NCBI GenBank assembly: GCA_035525045.1
Contig: DATLEX010000121.1
Location: forward strand, 1-11,681
Length of the DNA: 11,681 bases
Origin: DATLEX01 sp035525045
GTDB taxonomy: Bacteria; Acidobacteriota; Thermoanaerobaculia; Gp7-AA8
Reading direction: 5' to 3'
In this document: one piece after another, positions 1 through 6,168 of the stretch
Layout of the letters: each line of letters starts with the position of its first letter
How positions within the stretch are numbered: position 1 is the first letter of the stretch
Translations under genes and position numbers: made by a program
Notes under the pieces: generated by a model
What the model was told of the DNA's origin: nothing
The model's database searches: none
Seen by the model: only the letters and a program-made list of their open reading frames with translations

Positions 1-57
1 CTGGCTCGGTTCTGGAGACCCAGGTGGGCGTGAGGAAAGGGTAAACGGGGGTTTCGT

Positions 58-2076
58 ATGAACAATCTCAGACAGCGGAAATACCTGTTCGCGCTCCTGG
101 CGCTGCTGCTCGTATTCGCCGCGTGCAAGGGTGAGTCGCCGACCGCTCCACCGCCCGTCAGCAGTCCGGGAGCACCCGGAACTCCGCCGGCCGGCGCAAC
201 CGTCACGCTCAGCGTGTCCAATCCGAACCCTCTCACCGACTCCTCCACCACCATCACCGCCACGGTGACTGTGGGGGGGCAGCCGGCACCCGCCGGCACC
301 GCCGTCGAGTTCGGCACGACGCTCGGACGCTTCGAGGATACCGGCCTCCCCACCTCCCTCCGCACCACCAACGCCCAGGGGCAGGCCGTCGTCTCACTGA
401 CCTCCGCGGCCGCCGGCACCGCCCAGGTCACCGTCGTGGTGAACAACGTCGTGCAGCGCACCACCGTCACCTTCACCGCCAGGCCGGTGACGCCCCCGCC
501 CCCATCGACGGGCGCGACGATCACCGCGATCTCTCCGCAGTTCGGCCCCTTTGAGGGCGGCACCCTGGTGACCCTCACCGGAACCAACTTCCGCACGCCG
601 GTCCGAGTGTTTTTCGATCTCGGGAACGGCGACCTCCGGGAGGGCCTGGTAACCTCGGTGACACCGACCTCCATCCAGGTCATCACCCCGAGAGTCGAGA
701 TCCCCGCCGGGCAGACCCTCGAGTCGACGGTGGTGGCCTTCATCGAGCAGGGGACGCCCAACGAGCAGCGCATCGCCTCGCCCGGTCCATTCACCTTCCG
801 GCGCGCTCAGTTGACGCCGGCAGTGGTGACCTTGTCGCCGGACAGCGGCCCGCTCGAGGGCGGAACCCAGGTCACGATCTTCGGCGACGGGTTCGAGGCG
901 CCGGTTCAGGTTTCGTTCGGTGACATTCCCACCAATACCTGGATTCAGGTGCAGGTCGTGAATGTCACCTTCAATCGCATCGTGGTGATGACGCCGCCTT
1001 CACGCGATGTCTCGCCGACCGGAGCCCTCACTCTGGGAGGCCATGTCGACGTTCGGGTCCTCAACATCAACTCCGCGACGATGGTGACTCTCGACAACGC
1101 CTTCCGCTACTCGCCGTTGATGCAGATCACCTCGATCGGACCGACCGAGGGACCCTTCACCGGCGGAACCCGGGTGACCATCGACGGGATCGGCTTCGAC
1201 GACCCGGTGGCGGTGTCGATCGGCGGCGTGGCCGCGCAGCCCATTTCCGTCAGCGGGACGCAGGTCATCGCCATCACCAGCGCCGTGGCCGTGACCGGCT
1301 GCAACGACGTGATCGGCCCGATCTCGGTCACGAACATCAATACCGGTGCATCGATCATCTCGGATGTCACGTTCATCTATCGCGTGCCGCAGCCGATCAT
1401 CGTCAGCGCTTCGAGCCCGGTCCAGCCCGGAGGCACGATCACCGTCGTCGTCTTCAACGCCTTCGGGTTCCCGCGGCTGCGACTCGATGACCGCGTACTG
1501 AGCATCACCAGTGTGACCGAAAATGCCAACGGGACGACGACCTTCACCGCCGTCATTCCGACCAACATCCAGTTGGATCAGGAGGCCTGCACCAGTGCCC
1601 CGGGGGCCAGCGCTCCGCAACCGACGTCGTTCGACATCACCTACGAGAGTGCGACCACCGGCTGCACCGACACCTTGGCCGATGGTGTCGTGGTCGAGCC
1701 GCTCCCCGTGCCCCAGCTGACGTTCATCCCGAATGGTTTCACCCCGTTCACGGCGACGTTCGTTCCCGGCAATCCGGCTGCCACTCCGCCGACCTCCGAC
1801 AGCATCACCGCCTCGGCGTTCCAGACGGTCAACATCGTCAATACCGGCGCCGCAACGCTGACGGTCAATTCCATTACGCAGTCAGGCGCTGGGTGCTCGT
1901 CGTTCCTCGTTTCTCACGCTCCGCCACCGTTTGACCTCAACCCGTGCGAAGCTGCGCCCGTCATCGTGCGCTACGTGGGCCCGACCCCGCCGGCCACCGG
2001 CACGCAGACCTGCACGTTGATCGTGGATACCAATGCCGGGACACGCAGTCTGAACCTGACGGGTACGACTCAGTAG
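58..2076 (+). CDS. Lipoprotein with Ig-like, IPT/TIG repeats and ASH-like C-terminus
   Basis: Predicted exported surface or periplasmic protein of 672 residues. The N-terminus has basic residues (R5, R7, K8), a hydrophobic core (about 10-20) and a lipobox-like FAAC with C23 as the probable lipidated residue; F at position -3 is not the usual Leu, so lipidation is likely rather than certain. A Pro/Ser/Gly linker (25-46) follows. Residues 47-141 look like a bacterial Ig-like (Big/invasin type) domain. Three IPT/TIG-type domains start near 154, 252 and 355, each with a 'P..G...GG..V/T..G..F' signature. A degenerate fourth beta-domain covers about 445-550. The last 90 residues (from about 580) resemble an ASH/choice-of-anchor domain ('V.I.NTG...L'). 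Such proteins usually mediate adhesion or surface assembly; no catalytic motif is visible, so the function is unknown. The start ATG follows a G-rich stretch at 47-51 that can serve as a weak ribosome binding site. It appears monocistronic because a strong terminator follows. Confidence 0.85.
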   Translation: MNNLRQRKYLFALLALLLVFAACKGESPTAPPPVSSPGAPGTPPAGATVTLSVSNPNPLTDSSTTITATVTVGGQPAPAGTAVEFGTTLGRFEDTGLPTSLRTTNAQGQAVVSLTSAAAGTAQVTVVVNNVVQRTTVTFTARPVTPPPPSTGATITAISPQFGPFEGGTLVTLTGTNFRTPVRVFFDLGNGDLREGLVTSVTPTSIQVITPRVEIPAGQTLESTVVAFIEQGTPNEQRIASPGPFTFRRAQLTPAVVTLSPDSGPLEGGTQVTIFGDGFEAPVQVSFGDIPTNTWIQVQVVNVTFNRIVVMTPPSRDVSPTGALTLGGHVDVRVLNINSATMVTLDNAFRYSPLMQITSIGPTEGPFTGGTRVTIDGIGFDDPVAVSIGGVAAQPISVSGTQVIAITSAVAVTGCNDVIGPISVTNINTGASIISDVTFIYRVPQPIIVSASSPVQPGGTITVVVFNAFGFPRLRLDDRVLSITSVTENANGTTTFTAVIPTNIQLDQEACTSAPGASAPQPTSFDITYESATTGCTDTLADGVVVEPLPVPQLTFIPNGFTPFTATFVPGNPAATPPTSDSITASAFQTVNIVNTGAATLTVNSITQSGAGCSSFLVSHAPPPFDLNPCEAAPVIVRYVGPTPPATGTQTCTLIVDTNAGTRSLNLTGTTQ

Positions 2077-2101
2077 CTCGGCTTACAAAGTCCCTGATGC
2101 G

Positions 2102-2132
2102 ACGAACCGCCCCACGCCGGGGCGGTTCGTTT
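2102..2132 (+). terminator. Intrinsic terminator after the TIG lipoprotein gene
   Basis: A perfect 12-bp stem (2102-2113 pairing with 2119-2130) closes a 5-nt loop ACGCC and runs into a short T stretch (2130-2132). It lies 26 bp past the lipoprotein stop codon and should separate that gene from the following operon. The T tail is short, so efficiency is uncertain, but the stem is very GC-rich. The T tail merges into TATGAT (2132-2137), which resembles a -10 box without a recognisable -35. Confidence 0.8.
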
Positions 2133-2141
2133 ATGATTCGC

Positions 2142-2236
2142 CATGCCGAGCGTGAGCGAGGAATCTGGGTGGGAAGAAGGCACGAGCCTCGCGCCGCCGC
2201 CCGCCCCGATCCCTCGCTCCCGCTCGGGATGACAGG
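2142..2236. repeat. Dispersed palindromic repeat, copy 1
   Basis: Imperfect inverted repeat of about 95 bp. The left arm begins CATGCCGAGCGTGAGCGAGG. The reverse complement of the right arm begins CATCCCGAGCGGGAGCGAGG; over the first 24 positions the arms differ at only three. A closely related element in the same orientation lies at 6081-6160. Both copies end in CTCGGGATGACAGG and share GCGTGAGCGAGG at the left. The centre differs between copies. It resembles REP/BIME-type intergenic repeats that fold as long hairpins. Copy 1 fills the gap between the terminator and the TPR gene and would form a large 5' UTR hairpin if transcription starts upstream of it. Confidence 0.75.
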
Positions 2237-2246
2237 CAAGAACGAG

Positions 2247-3272
2247 ATGGCGCCAGCCGGCACGAACCCAAAGATCGAGGAGCTCCGCTTCAAGCTCAAG
2301 ACCGACCCTAAAAGCCGGCTCTTCTACCCCCTCGCCGAAGAGCTGCGCAAGGTCGGGCAGTTCGCGGAGGCCGAGCAGGTCCTCCGCACCGGTCTCGGCA
2401 CCCACCCCACTTACCTCTCCGCCTGGGTGGTCCTCGGCCGCGTCCTTCGCGACCAGCAGAAACACGCCGAGGCCGTCGAGCCCCTCACCAAGGCCCTCGA
2501 GCTCGATCGCGGCAACGTCGTCGCCGCCAGGCTCCTGGCCGAGGTCTATCTCGCCCTCGGCCAGAAGGTCGAGGCCATCAAGAAGTACAAGCTGGTCGAC
2601 GCCCTGATGCCGGGCGACGACGAGATCGAAGCCACGATCCACCGCATCGAGTTGGAGTTGACCGGGGCCCCCCTCCCCCCTCCCGCCGCCGCTCCCCCTC
2701 CGCCCACCGGCGACGTCTTCGACGCCACCTATTCGGGACTGGAGCGCGAGGCAGCCGAGGAGATCGCCACCGCCGACACCGAACCGATGTCCGCCGCGCA
2801 CGCGGAGAGCCCGTTCCAGGACCAGGCCACCGATGCCGGCTACTCCGCCGACGCCTTCTCCATCGAGCATCCCGCCGGCACCCACCTCGAACCGGGAGAG
2901 GAACCGGACGTCTTCGAGTCCCCCTCGAAGGTCGCCCCCGGCTTCATCCAGGGCACCTTCGAGGCCAACGTTCCTCCTCCTCCTCCCGACGCGGACGACT
3001 TTGCGAAGACGATTACCATGGCGGACCTCTACGCCAGCCAGGGCCTCGCCGGCGAGGCGCGCGACATCTACGAGGACATCCTGGCCCGCGATCCCGGCAA
3101 CGAAATGGTGCGCGCCAAGCTGCAAGCTCTGGAGGGCTCCCGTCCCGAACCCGAACCCGAACCCGAACCCGAACCCGAGCCCGAGCCCGAGCCCCCTCGC
3201 CCCGACCCGAAGGTCAAGCGCCTCGAGAGCTGGCTCTCGAAGGTGAAACGCCCCGGAGTGGGGGGTGTTTAG
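2247..3272 (+). CDS. TPR-repeat protein with Pro-Glu tract
   Basis: Probable cytoplasmic scaffold protein of 341 residues from the chosen ATG. Residues about 20-125 form three consecutive TPR-like helical pairs ('YPLAEELRKVGQFAEAEQVL', then 'WVVLGRVL', then 'ARLLAEVYLALGQKVEAI'). A Pro/Ala-rich linker (about 140-155) and a long acidic, low-complexity stretch (to about 250) follow. A further TPR-like unit ('ADLYASQGLAGEARDIYEDIL') lies at about 255-295. Then come eight Pro-Glu dipeptides (300-315) and a basic, probably amphipathic C-terminal helix ('RLESWLSKVKR'). The frame is open further upstream, but that part runs through the palindromic repeat and the terminator, so translation there is unlikely. 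ATG 2229, inside the repeat arm, is an alternative start; neither start has a clear ribosome binding site. The gene overlaps the roadblock gene by 8 bp and heads the operon with accB and accC, which suggests it acts with the roadblock protein. The precise function is unknown. Confidence 0.85.
   Translation: MAPAGTNPKIEELRFKLKTDPKSRLFYPLAEELRKVGQFAEAEQVLRTGLGTHPTYLSAWVVLGRVLRDQQKHAEAVEPLTKALELDRGNVVAARLLAEVYLALGQKVEAIKKYKLVDALMPGDDEIEATIHRIELELTGAPLPPPAAAPPPPTGDVFDATYSGLEREAAEEIATADTEPMSAAHAESPFQDQATDAGYSADAFSIEHPAGTHLEPGEEPDVFESPSKVAPGFIQGTFEANVPPPPPDADDFAKTITMADLYASQGLAGEARDIYEDILARDPGNEMVRAKLQALEGSRPEPEPEPEPEPEPEPEPPRPDPKVKRLESWLSKVKRPGVGGV
3144..3191 (+). repeat. Hexanucleotide tandem repeat (CCCGAR)8 within the TPR gene
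   Basis: Eight uninterrupted copies of CCCGAR, five CCCGAA followed by three CCCGAG, encode (Pro-Glu)8 in the C-terminal part of the TPR protein. In-frame gain or loss of units would change only the length of a rigid spacer. The same hexamer makes up the inverted repeats at 5514-5554 and 6004-6044. Confidence 0.95.
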
Positions 3273-3618
3273 AGGGGTGCTTGCGGGCATCCGCGAGCGG
3301 GTGGATGGGGCGCTGGCGGTCAGCCTCATCGGTCTCGACGGGATCGCGATCGAGGCGGTCAACGACAAGCGGGTGCCGCTCGACGTGCTGGGGGCGGAAT
3401 TCGGCGGCTTCATCCGGTCGATCCGGCTGTCGAACACGGAGCTGAATACGGGCGAGGTGCTGCAGTTCTCGCTTGTCACGGAGAAATACGTTACGTTTCT
3501 GTCGGCGGTGACCCCCGAGTACTTCATTTTGCTGGTGATGGCGCCGGAGGGGAACTACGGCCGGGCCCGGTTCGAGCTGGCGCGGGCGAAGCACGCGCTT
3601 CGGGACGAGCTCTCGTGA
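3265..3618 (+). CDS. Roadblock/LC7 domain protein
   Basis: Small protein of 117 residues whose whole length fits the roadblock/LC7 (MglB-like) alpha-beta fold. It has an N-terminal helix, the strand pair 'ALAVSLIGLDGIAIEAV', a central helix and a C-terminal 'FILLVMAPEGNYGRARFELARA' strand-helix. Roadblock proteins generally dimerise and regulate small Ras-like GTPases, for example MglB acting on MglA. No GTPase is encoded in this window, so the partner is unknown. The start is a GTG lying inside the end of the TPR gene (8-bp overlap, with GGAGTGGGGG just upstream), which implies translational coupling. The stop is 10 bp before the accB start. The family assignment is from pattern recognition of hydrophobic spacing and is fairly secure; the cellular role is inferred only. 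Confidence 0.82.
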   Translation: MFRGVLAGIRERVDGALAVSLIGLDGIAIEAVNDKRVPLDVLGAEFGGFIRSIRLSNTELNTGEVLQFSLVTEKYVTFLSAVTPEYFILLVMAPEGNYGRARFELARAKHALRDELS

Positions 3619-3628
3619 GAGGTCGGAC

Positions 3629-4111
3629 TTGAACTTCAAGGAAATCATCGAGCTGATCGAGAAAGTCGCCGAGCACGGGATCGCATCCGTGGAGATCGAG
3701 CGCGCCGGGACGCGGGTTCGCATCGAGGGGAAGCCGTCACGGCCGCAGGCGATCGAGTCGCCGGGCGGTGAGCCGAGGGCCGGAGCGCCCGCCTCGCAGC
3801 CGGCCGCGGGCGTGCCTGGCAGCGCGGCCGCTCTGGCCGCCGCGCGGCAGGAGGCGGAAGAGAGCGAGGCCGGCCTGCACATCATCACCTCTCCCATCGT
3901 CGGGATCTTCTATCGCGCGCCGAATCCCGAGTTGGAGGCGTTCGTGAACGTCGGAGACCGCGTCGCGAAGGGAAAGGTCCTGTGCATCATCGAGGCGATG
4001 AAACTGATGAACGAGATCGAGTGCGATGCGGACGGAACCCTGGTGAAGATCTATCCGCAGAACGGACAGCCGGTCGAATACGGCGAGAAGCTCTTCGCCA
4101 TTCGAGCCTGA
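3629..4111 (+). CDS. accB: Biotin carboxyl carrier protein of acetyl-CoA carboxylase
   Basis: Carries the biotin that shuttles carboxyl groups between biotin carboxylase (AccC) and carboxyltransferase (AccAD) in malonyl-CoA synthesis, the first committed step of fatty acid synthesis. At 160 residues it is of normal bacterial length. The conserved N-terminal helix region 'NFKEIIELIEKVAEHGI' is followed by a Pro/Ala-rich hinge (about 37-80). The C-terminal biotinyl domain (about 84-160) holds the canonical EAMKLMNEIE site with biotinylated K125, and the 'PVEYGEKLFAI' end typical of the family. Start is TTG, preceded by GAGAGGT 5 nt upstream; the N-terminal homology begins right there. It lies 10 bp after the roadblock gene and 9 bp before accC, so it is co-transcribed. 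Confidence 0.96.
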   Translation: MNFKEIIELIEKVAEHGIASVEIERAGTRVRIEGKPSRPQAIESPGGEPRAGAPASQPAAGVPGSAAALAAARQEAEESEAGLHIITSPIVGIFYRAPNPELEAFVNVGDRVAKGKVLCIIEAMKLMNEIECDADGTLVKIYPQNGQPVEYGEKLFAIRA

Positions 4112-4120
4112 CGACCCTCA

Positions 4121-5467
4121 ATGTTTTCCAAGGTCCTCATCGCCAACCGCGGCGAGATCGCCCTTCGAGTCATCCTCGCCTGCAAGGAGCTCGGTCTGAA
4201 GACCGTGGCCGTGCACTCGGAGGCGGACCGTGACTCGCTGCACGTCCGCTACGCCGACGACGACGTCTGCATCGGCCCGGCCCTTGCCCGGCAGAGCTAT
4301 CTGAACATCTCCAGCATCATCGCCGCGGCGGAGATCAGCGGGGCGGACGCCATCCACCCCGGCTACGGCTTCCTCTCCGAGAATGCCCACTTCGCGGAGA
4401 TCGTGGGGGAATGTCACCTCACCTTCATCGGGCCCTCGCCCCACGCCATCCGGCGAATGGGGGACAAGGCCGTCGCGCGCGAGACGGCGAAGGCCGTCGG
4501 CGTCCCCATCATCCCCGGCAGCGAGGGGCCGCTCAAGACCTTCGAGGAGGCCAGGACCGTGGCCGGTGAGATCGGCTTTCCGATCATCCTGAAGGCCGCC
4601 GCCGGCGGAGGCGGGCGGGGAATGCGGATCTGCTGGAGCGAGGACGAGCTCCACCAGGCCTACGACACGGCTCGCCTCGAGGCCGAGCGCGCTTTCGGCG
4701 TCCCCGACGTCTACCTCGAGAAGTACCTCGAGCGTCCCCGGCACATCGAGATCCAGGTGTTCGGCGACACGCACGGGCGCATCGTCTCCCTCGGCGAACG
4801 GGAGTGCTCGATCCAGCGCCGCCATCAGAAACTGATCGAGGAGTCGCCCTCTCCGGTCATCGACTGGGAGACCCGCAGGAAGATGGGGGAGGCGGCCGTC
4901 CGCCTCTGCCAGGCGGTGAACTACGTCAACGCCGGGACCATCGAGTTCCTCTTCCAGGACGGCGAGTTCTACTTCATGGAGATGAACACGCGCATCCAGG
5001 TCGAGCATCCGGTCACCGAAGAAGTGACGGGGATCGACCTGGTGAAGGAACAGATCCGGGTCGCGGCGGGGGAGCCTCTGACGGTCCCGCCGGGAGAGTT
5101 CCGGCTGCGCGGCCATGCCATGGAGTTCCGGATCAACGCCGAGGATCCGGTCACCTTCGCGCCGAACGCCGGCAAGCTGCGGGAGTTCCACGTGCCCGGC
5201 GGGCCGGGCGTTCGCGTCGACACGCACGCCTATCGCGACTACGTCGTGCCGCCTCACTACGACTCGCTCCTGGCCAAACTGATCGTGAGGGGAAAGGATC
5301 GCGCCGAGAGCATCGCCCGCGGCAAGCGCGCCCTCGAGCAGTTCATCATCGAGGGGGTGAAGACGAGCATTCCGCTGCACCGCGCCATCCTGGACGACGA
5401 GCGCTTCGCGCGCGGTGACTTCTCCACCCGCTTCATGGAGACGTTCGAGAGGGCCGTTAGCCGTTAG
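4121..5467 (+). CDS. accC: Acetyl-CoA carboxylase, biotin carboxylase subunit
   Basis: ATP-grasp enzyme that carboxylates the biotin of AccB using bicarbonate and ATP in the cytoplasm. Its 448 residues match the usual length. The N-terminal 'KVLIANRGEIALRV' begins the biotin carboxylase N-domain. K158 and the glycine-rich loop GGGGRGMR (162-169) bind ATP. E287 and E295 in 'EMNTRIQVEHPVTE' are metal ligands and R291 is the catalytic arginine; these positions are one lower than in the E. coli enzyme (E288, R292, E296). The C-domain ends with 'FSTRFMETF', normal for the family, so the gene is intact. It is the last gene of the TPR-roadblock-accBC operon. No strong terminator is seen immediately after the stop, although the left inverted repeat at 5514-5554 and its partner could block readthrough. 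Confidence 0.97.
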   Translation: MFSKVLIANRGEIALRVILACKELGLKTVAVHSEADRDSLHVRYADDDVCIGPALARQSYLNISSIIAAAEISGADAIHPGYGFLSENAHFAEIVGECHLTFIGPSPHAIRRMGDKAVARETAKAVGVPIIPGSEGPLKTFEEARTVAGEIGFPIILKAAAGGGGRGMRICWSEDELHQAYDTARLEAERAFGVPDVYLEKYLERPRHIEIQVFGDTHGRIVSLGERECSIQRRHQKLIEESPSPVIDWETRRKMGEAAVRLCQAVNYVNAGTIEFLFQDGEFYFMEMNTRIQVEHPVTEEVTGIDLVKEQIRVAAGEPLTVPPGEFRLRGHAMEFRINAEDPVTFAPNAGKLREFHVPGGPGVRVDTHAYRDYVVPPHYDSLLAKLIVRGKDRAESIARGKRALEQFIIEGVKTSIPLHRAILDDERFARGDFSTRFMETFERAVSR

Positions 5468-5513
5468 ATTCTTGAAGCCGAAGTCTGAGGATTCGTCTCT
5501 CAGAGTTCAACGC

Positions 5514-5554
5514 CAAAAGCCGGGCACGGGCTCGGGCACGGGCACGGGCACGGG
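5514..5554 (+). repeat. Left 41-bp inverted repeat of the cassette
   Basis: Starts CAAAAGCC, continues with five GGGCNC units (N = A, T, A, A, A) and ends GGG, 4 bp beyond the stop codon of the four-helix-bundle gene. Its inverted partner is at 6004-6044. Confidence 0.85.
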
Positions 5555-5558
5555 TGGC

Positions 5559-5918
5559 TCACTCGGTCGGGCGGCGGGATTTGATCAATTTGGTCAGCAT
5601 CTGTCCGATGCGTTCGAGAAGCACTTTGTTCTCATCCGTGGAAGTGGCTGCGATCAGATTGAGCTTTCGACAGACGTCGAGCACGGCGGCGCTCTCGGTA
5701 GCGGAAGCACGGGCTCGAGTGTAGAAGACGGCCTTGTCGGCTGGAGAGAACTTGCCGGCGCCCTCCGCGATGTTCAAGACGATGCTCAGAGCGGCCCGCT
5801 GGAGCTGATCGGCGAGATAACCACGCCCTCGGGGCAAGCGCTCGATGAGGTCGTTCGCGGTGGCGACGAACTCGATGGCCAACTGATAGACATCGAGCTT
5901 CTCGTGGTCGAAAGCCAT
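5559..5918 (-). CDS. Four-helix-bundle protein, 23S rRNA intervening-sequence type
   Basis: Protein of 119 residues matching the small four-helix-bundle family named after ORFs found in 23S rRNA intervening sequences (S23/IVP), also related to the Avd accessory proteins of diversity-generating retroelements. Family hallmarks are an N-terminal 'LDVYQLAIEF' helix, 'LADQLQRAALSIVLNIAEGAGK' in the second helix, and 'YTRARASATESAAVLDV' in the third. The molecular function of this family is not settled; members form oligomeric basic bundles that may bind nucleic acid. The ATG start at 5916-5918 is supported by a strong AAGGAGG about 10 nt upstream on the minus strand. The gene is the only content of a unit framed by inverted repeats, lies convergent to accC, and is not inside an rRNA gene here. 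No reverse transcriptase or variable-repeat pair is visible nearby. Confidence 0.88.
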   Translation of the reverse strand: MAFDHEKLDVYQLAIEFVATANDLIERLPRGRGYLADQLQRAALSIVLNIAEGAGKFSPADKAVFYTRARASATESAAVLDVCRKLNLIAATSTDENKVLLERIGQMLTKLIKSRRPTE

Positions 5919-5944
5919 GGGAATCTTTCCTCCTTGCTCGCTGG

Positions 5945-5973
5945 ATTCACGCTACCCGTTTCGCCCCCGTCAA
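5945..5973 (-). promoter_or_regulatory. Possible promoter for the four-helix-bundle gene
   Basis: Read on the minus strand, TTGACG (5968-5973) is followed after 17 bp by GTGAAT (5945-5950), a poor -10 (3/6). It lies inside the cassette upstream of the AAGGAGG ribosome binding site, so the unit could carry its own promoter. Evidence is limited to this match. Confidence 0.3.
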
Positions 5974-6003
5974 AGTATCCCGAAGCGGCAACCGCGAGTC
6001 TTT

Positions 6004-6044
6004 CCCGGGCCCGCGCCCGAGCCCGAGCCCGAGCCCGGCTTTTG
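6004..6044 (-). repeat. Right 41-bp inverted repeat of the cassette
   Basis: The reverse complement reads CAAAAGCC, five GGGCNC units (N = T, T, T, G, C), then GGG, matching the left end in register without gaps. On the plus strand it shows three CCCGAG units, the same hexamer as in the TPR gene at 3174-3191. Confidence 0.85.
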
Positions 6045-6080
6045 ACTCTCAAATTTCAAATATGTTTGGGTAGAAATTAG

Positions 6081-6160
6081 AAGCGTGAGCGAGGGATCTG
6101 GGCGGGAGGGGTCACGCTGCGTGCCGCCCACCCCCAGATCCCTCCGCTCGGGATGACAGG
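6081..6160. repeat. Dispersed palindromic repeat, copy 2
   Basis: An 80-bp imperfect palindrome in the same orientation as the copy at 2142-2236. The left arm contains GCGTGAGCGAGGGATCTGGG; the right arm contains CCCAGATCCCTC then CGCTCGGGATGACAGG. AGATCCCTC of the right arm is the exact complement of GAGGGATCT of the left. It starts about 9 bp after the stop of the minus-strand phosphatase gene (downstream of it in transcription), so its RNA could fold as a 3' hairpin and help end that transcript. Confidence 0.75.
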
Positions 6161-6168
6161 GGGGGCCT

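Larger units (their letters stand above)
5514..6044. mobile_element. Putative small mobile cassette bounded by inverted repeats
   Basis: A 531-bp unit has 41-bp ends that are inverted copies of each other with no gaps. They match at 37 of 41 positions, and the four differences all fall in the variable fifth base of the GGGCNC unit. Inside is one minus-strand gene (5559-5918) with its own ribosome binding site and possible promoter. Just outside the ends is an imperfect direct repeat: CTCTCAGAGTTCAA (5497-5510) and CTCTCAAATTTCAA (6046-6059), 12/14 identical, which could be a decayed target duplication. No transposase is encoded, so any movement would need a trans-acting enzyme. Mobility is inferred; an alternative is a terminator-like structure that grew by hexamer expansion on both sides. 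Confidence 0.4.

Noticed and set aside
3144..3191. CRISPR-like array
   Set aside because: The hexamer units are contiguous without spacers and encode Pro-Glu in frame.
2070..3527. Long minus-strand open frame of 485 codons
   Set aside because: It lies opposite the TPR and roadblock genes, crosses the terminator and palindromic repeat, and its composition is that of the antisense of GC-rich codons. No domain is visible.
5559..5918. 23S rRNA intervening sequence or diversity-generating retroelement
   Set aside because: The gene family occurs in both settings, but no rRNA sequence, reverse transcriptase or template/variable repeat pair is present here.
5415..6080. Plus-strand frame of 221 codons over the cassette
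   Set aside because: Contains Gly-Thr and Ala-Arg dipeptide runs that come from the inverted repeats and lies antisense to the clear four-helix-bundle gene.
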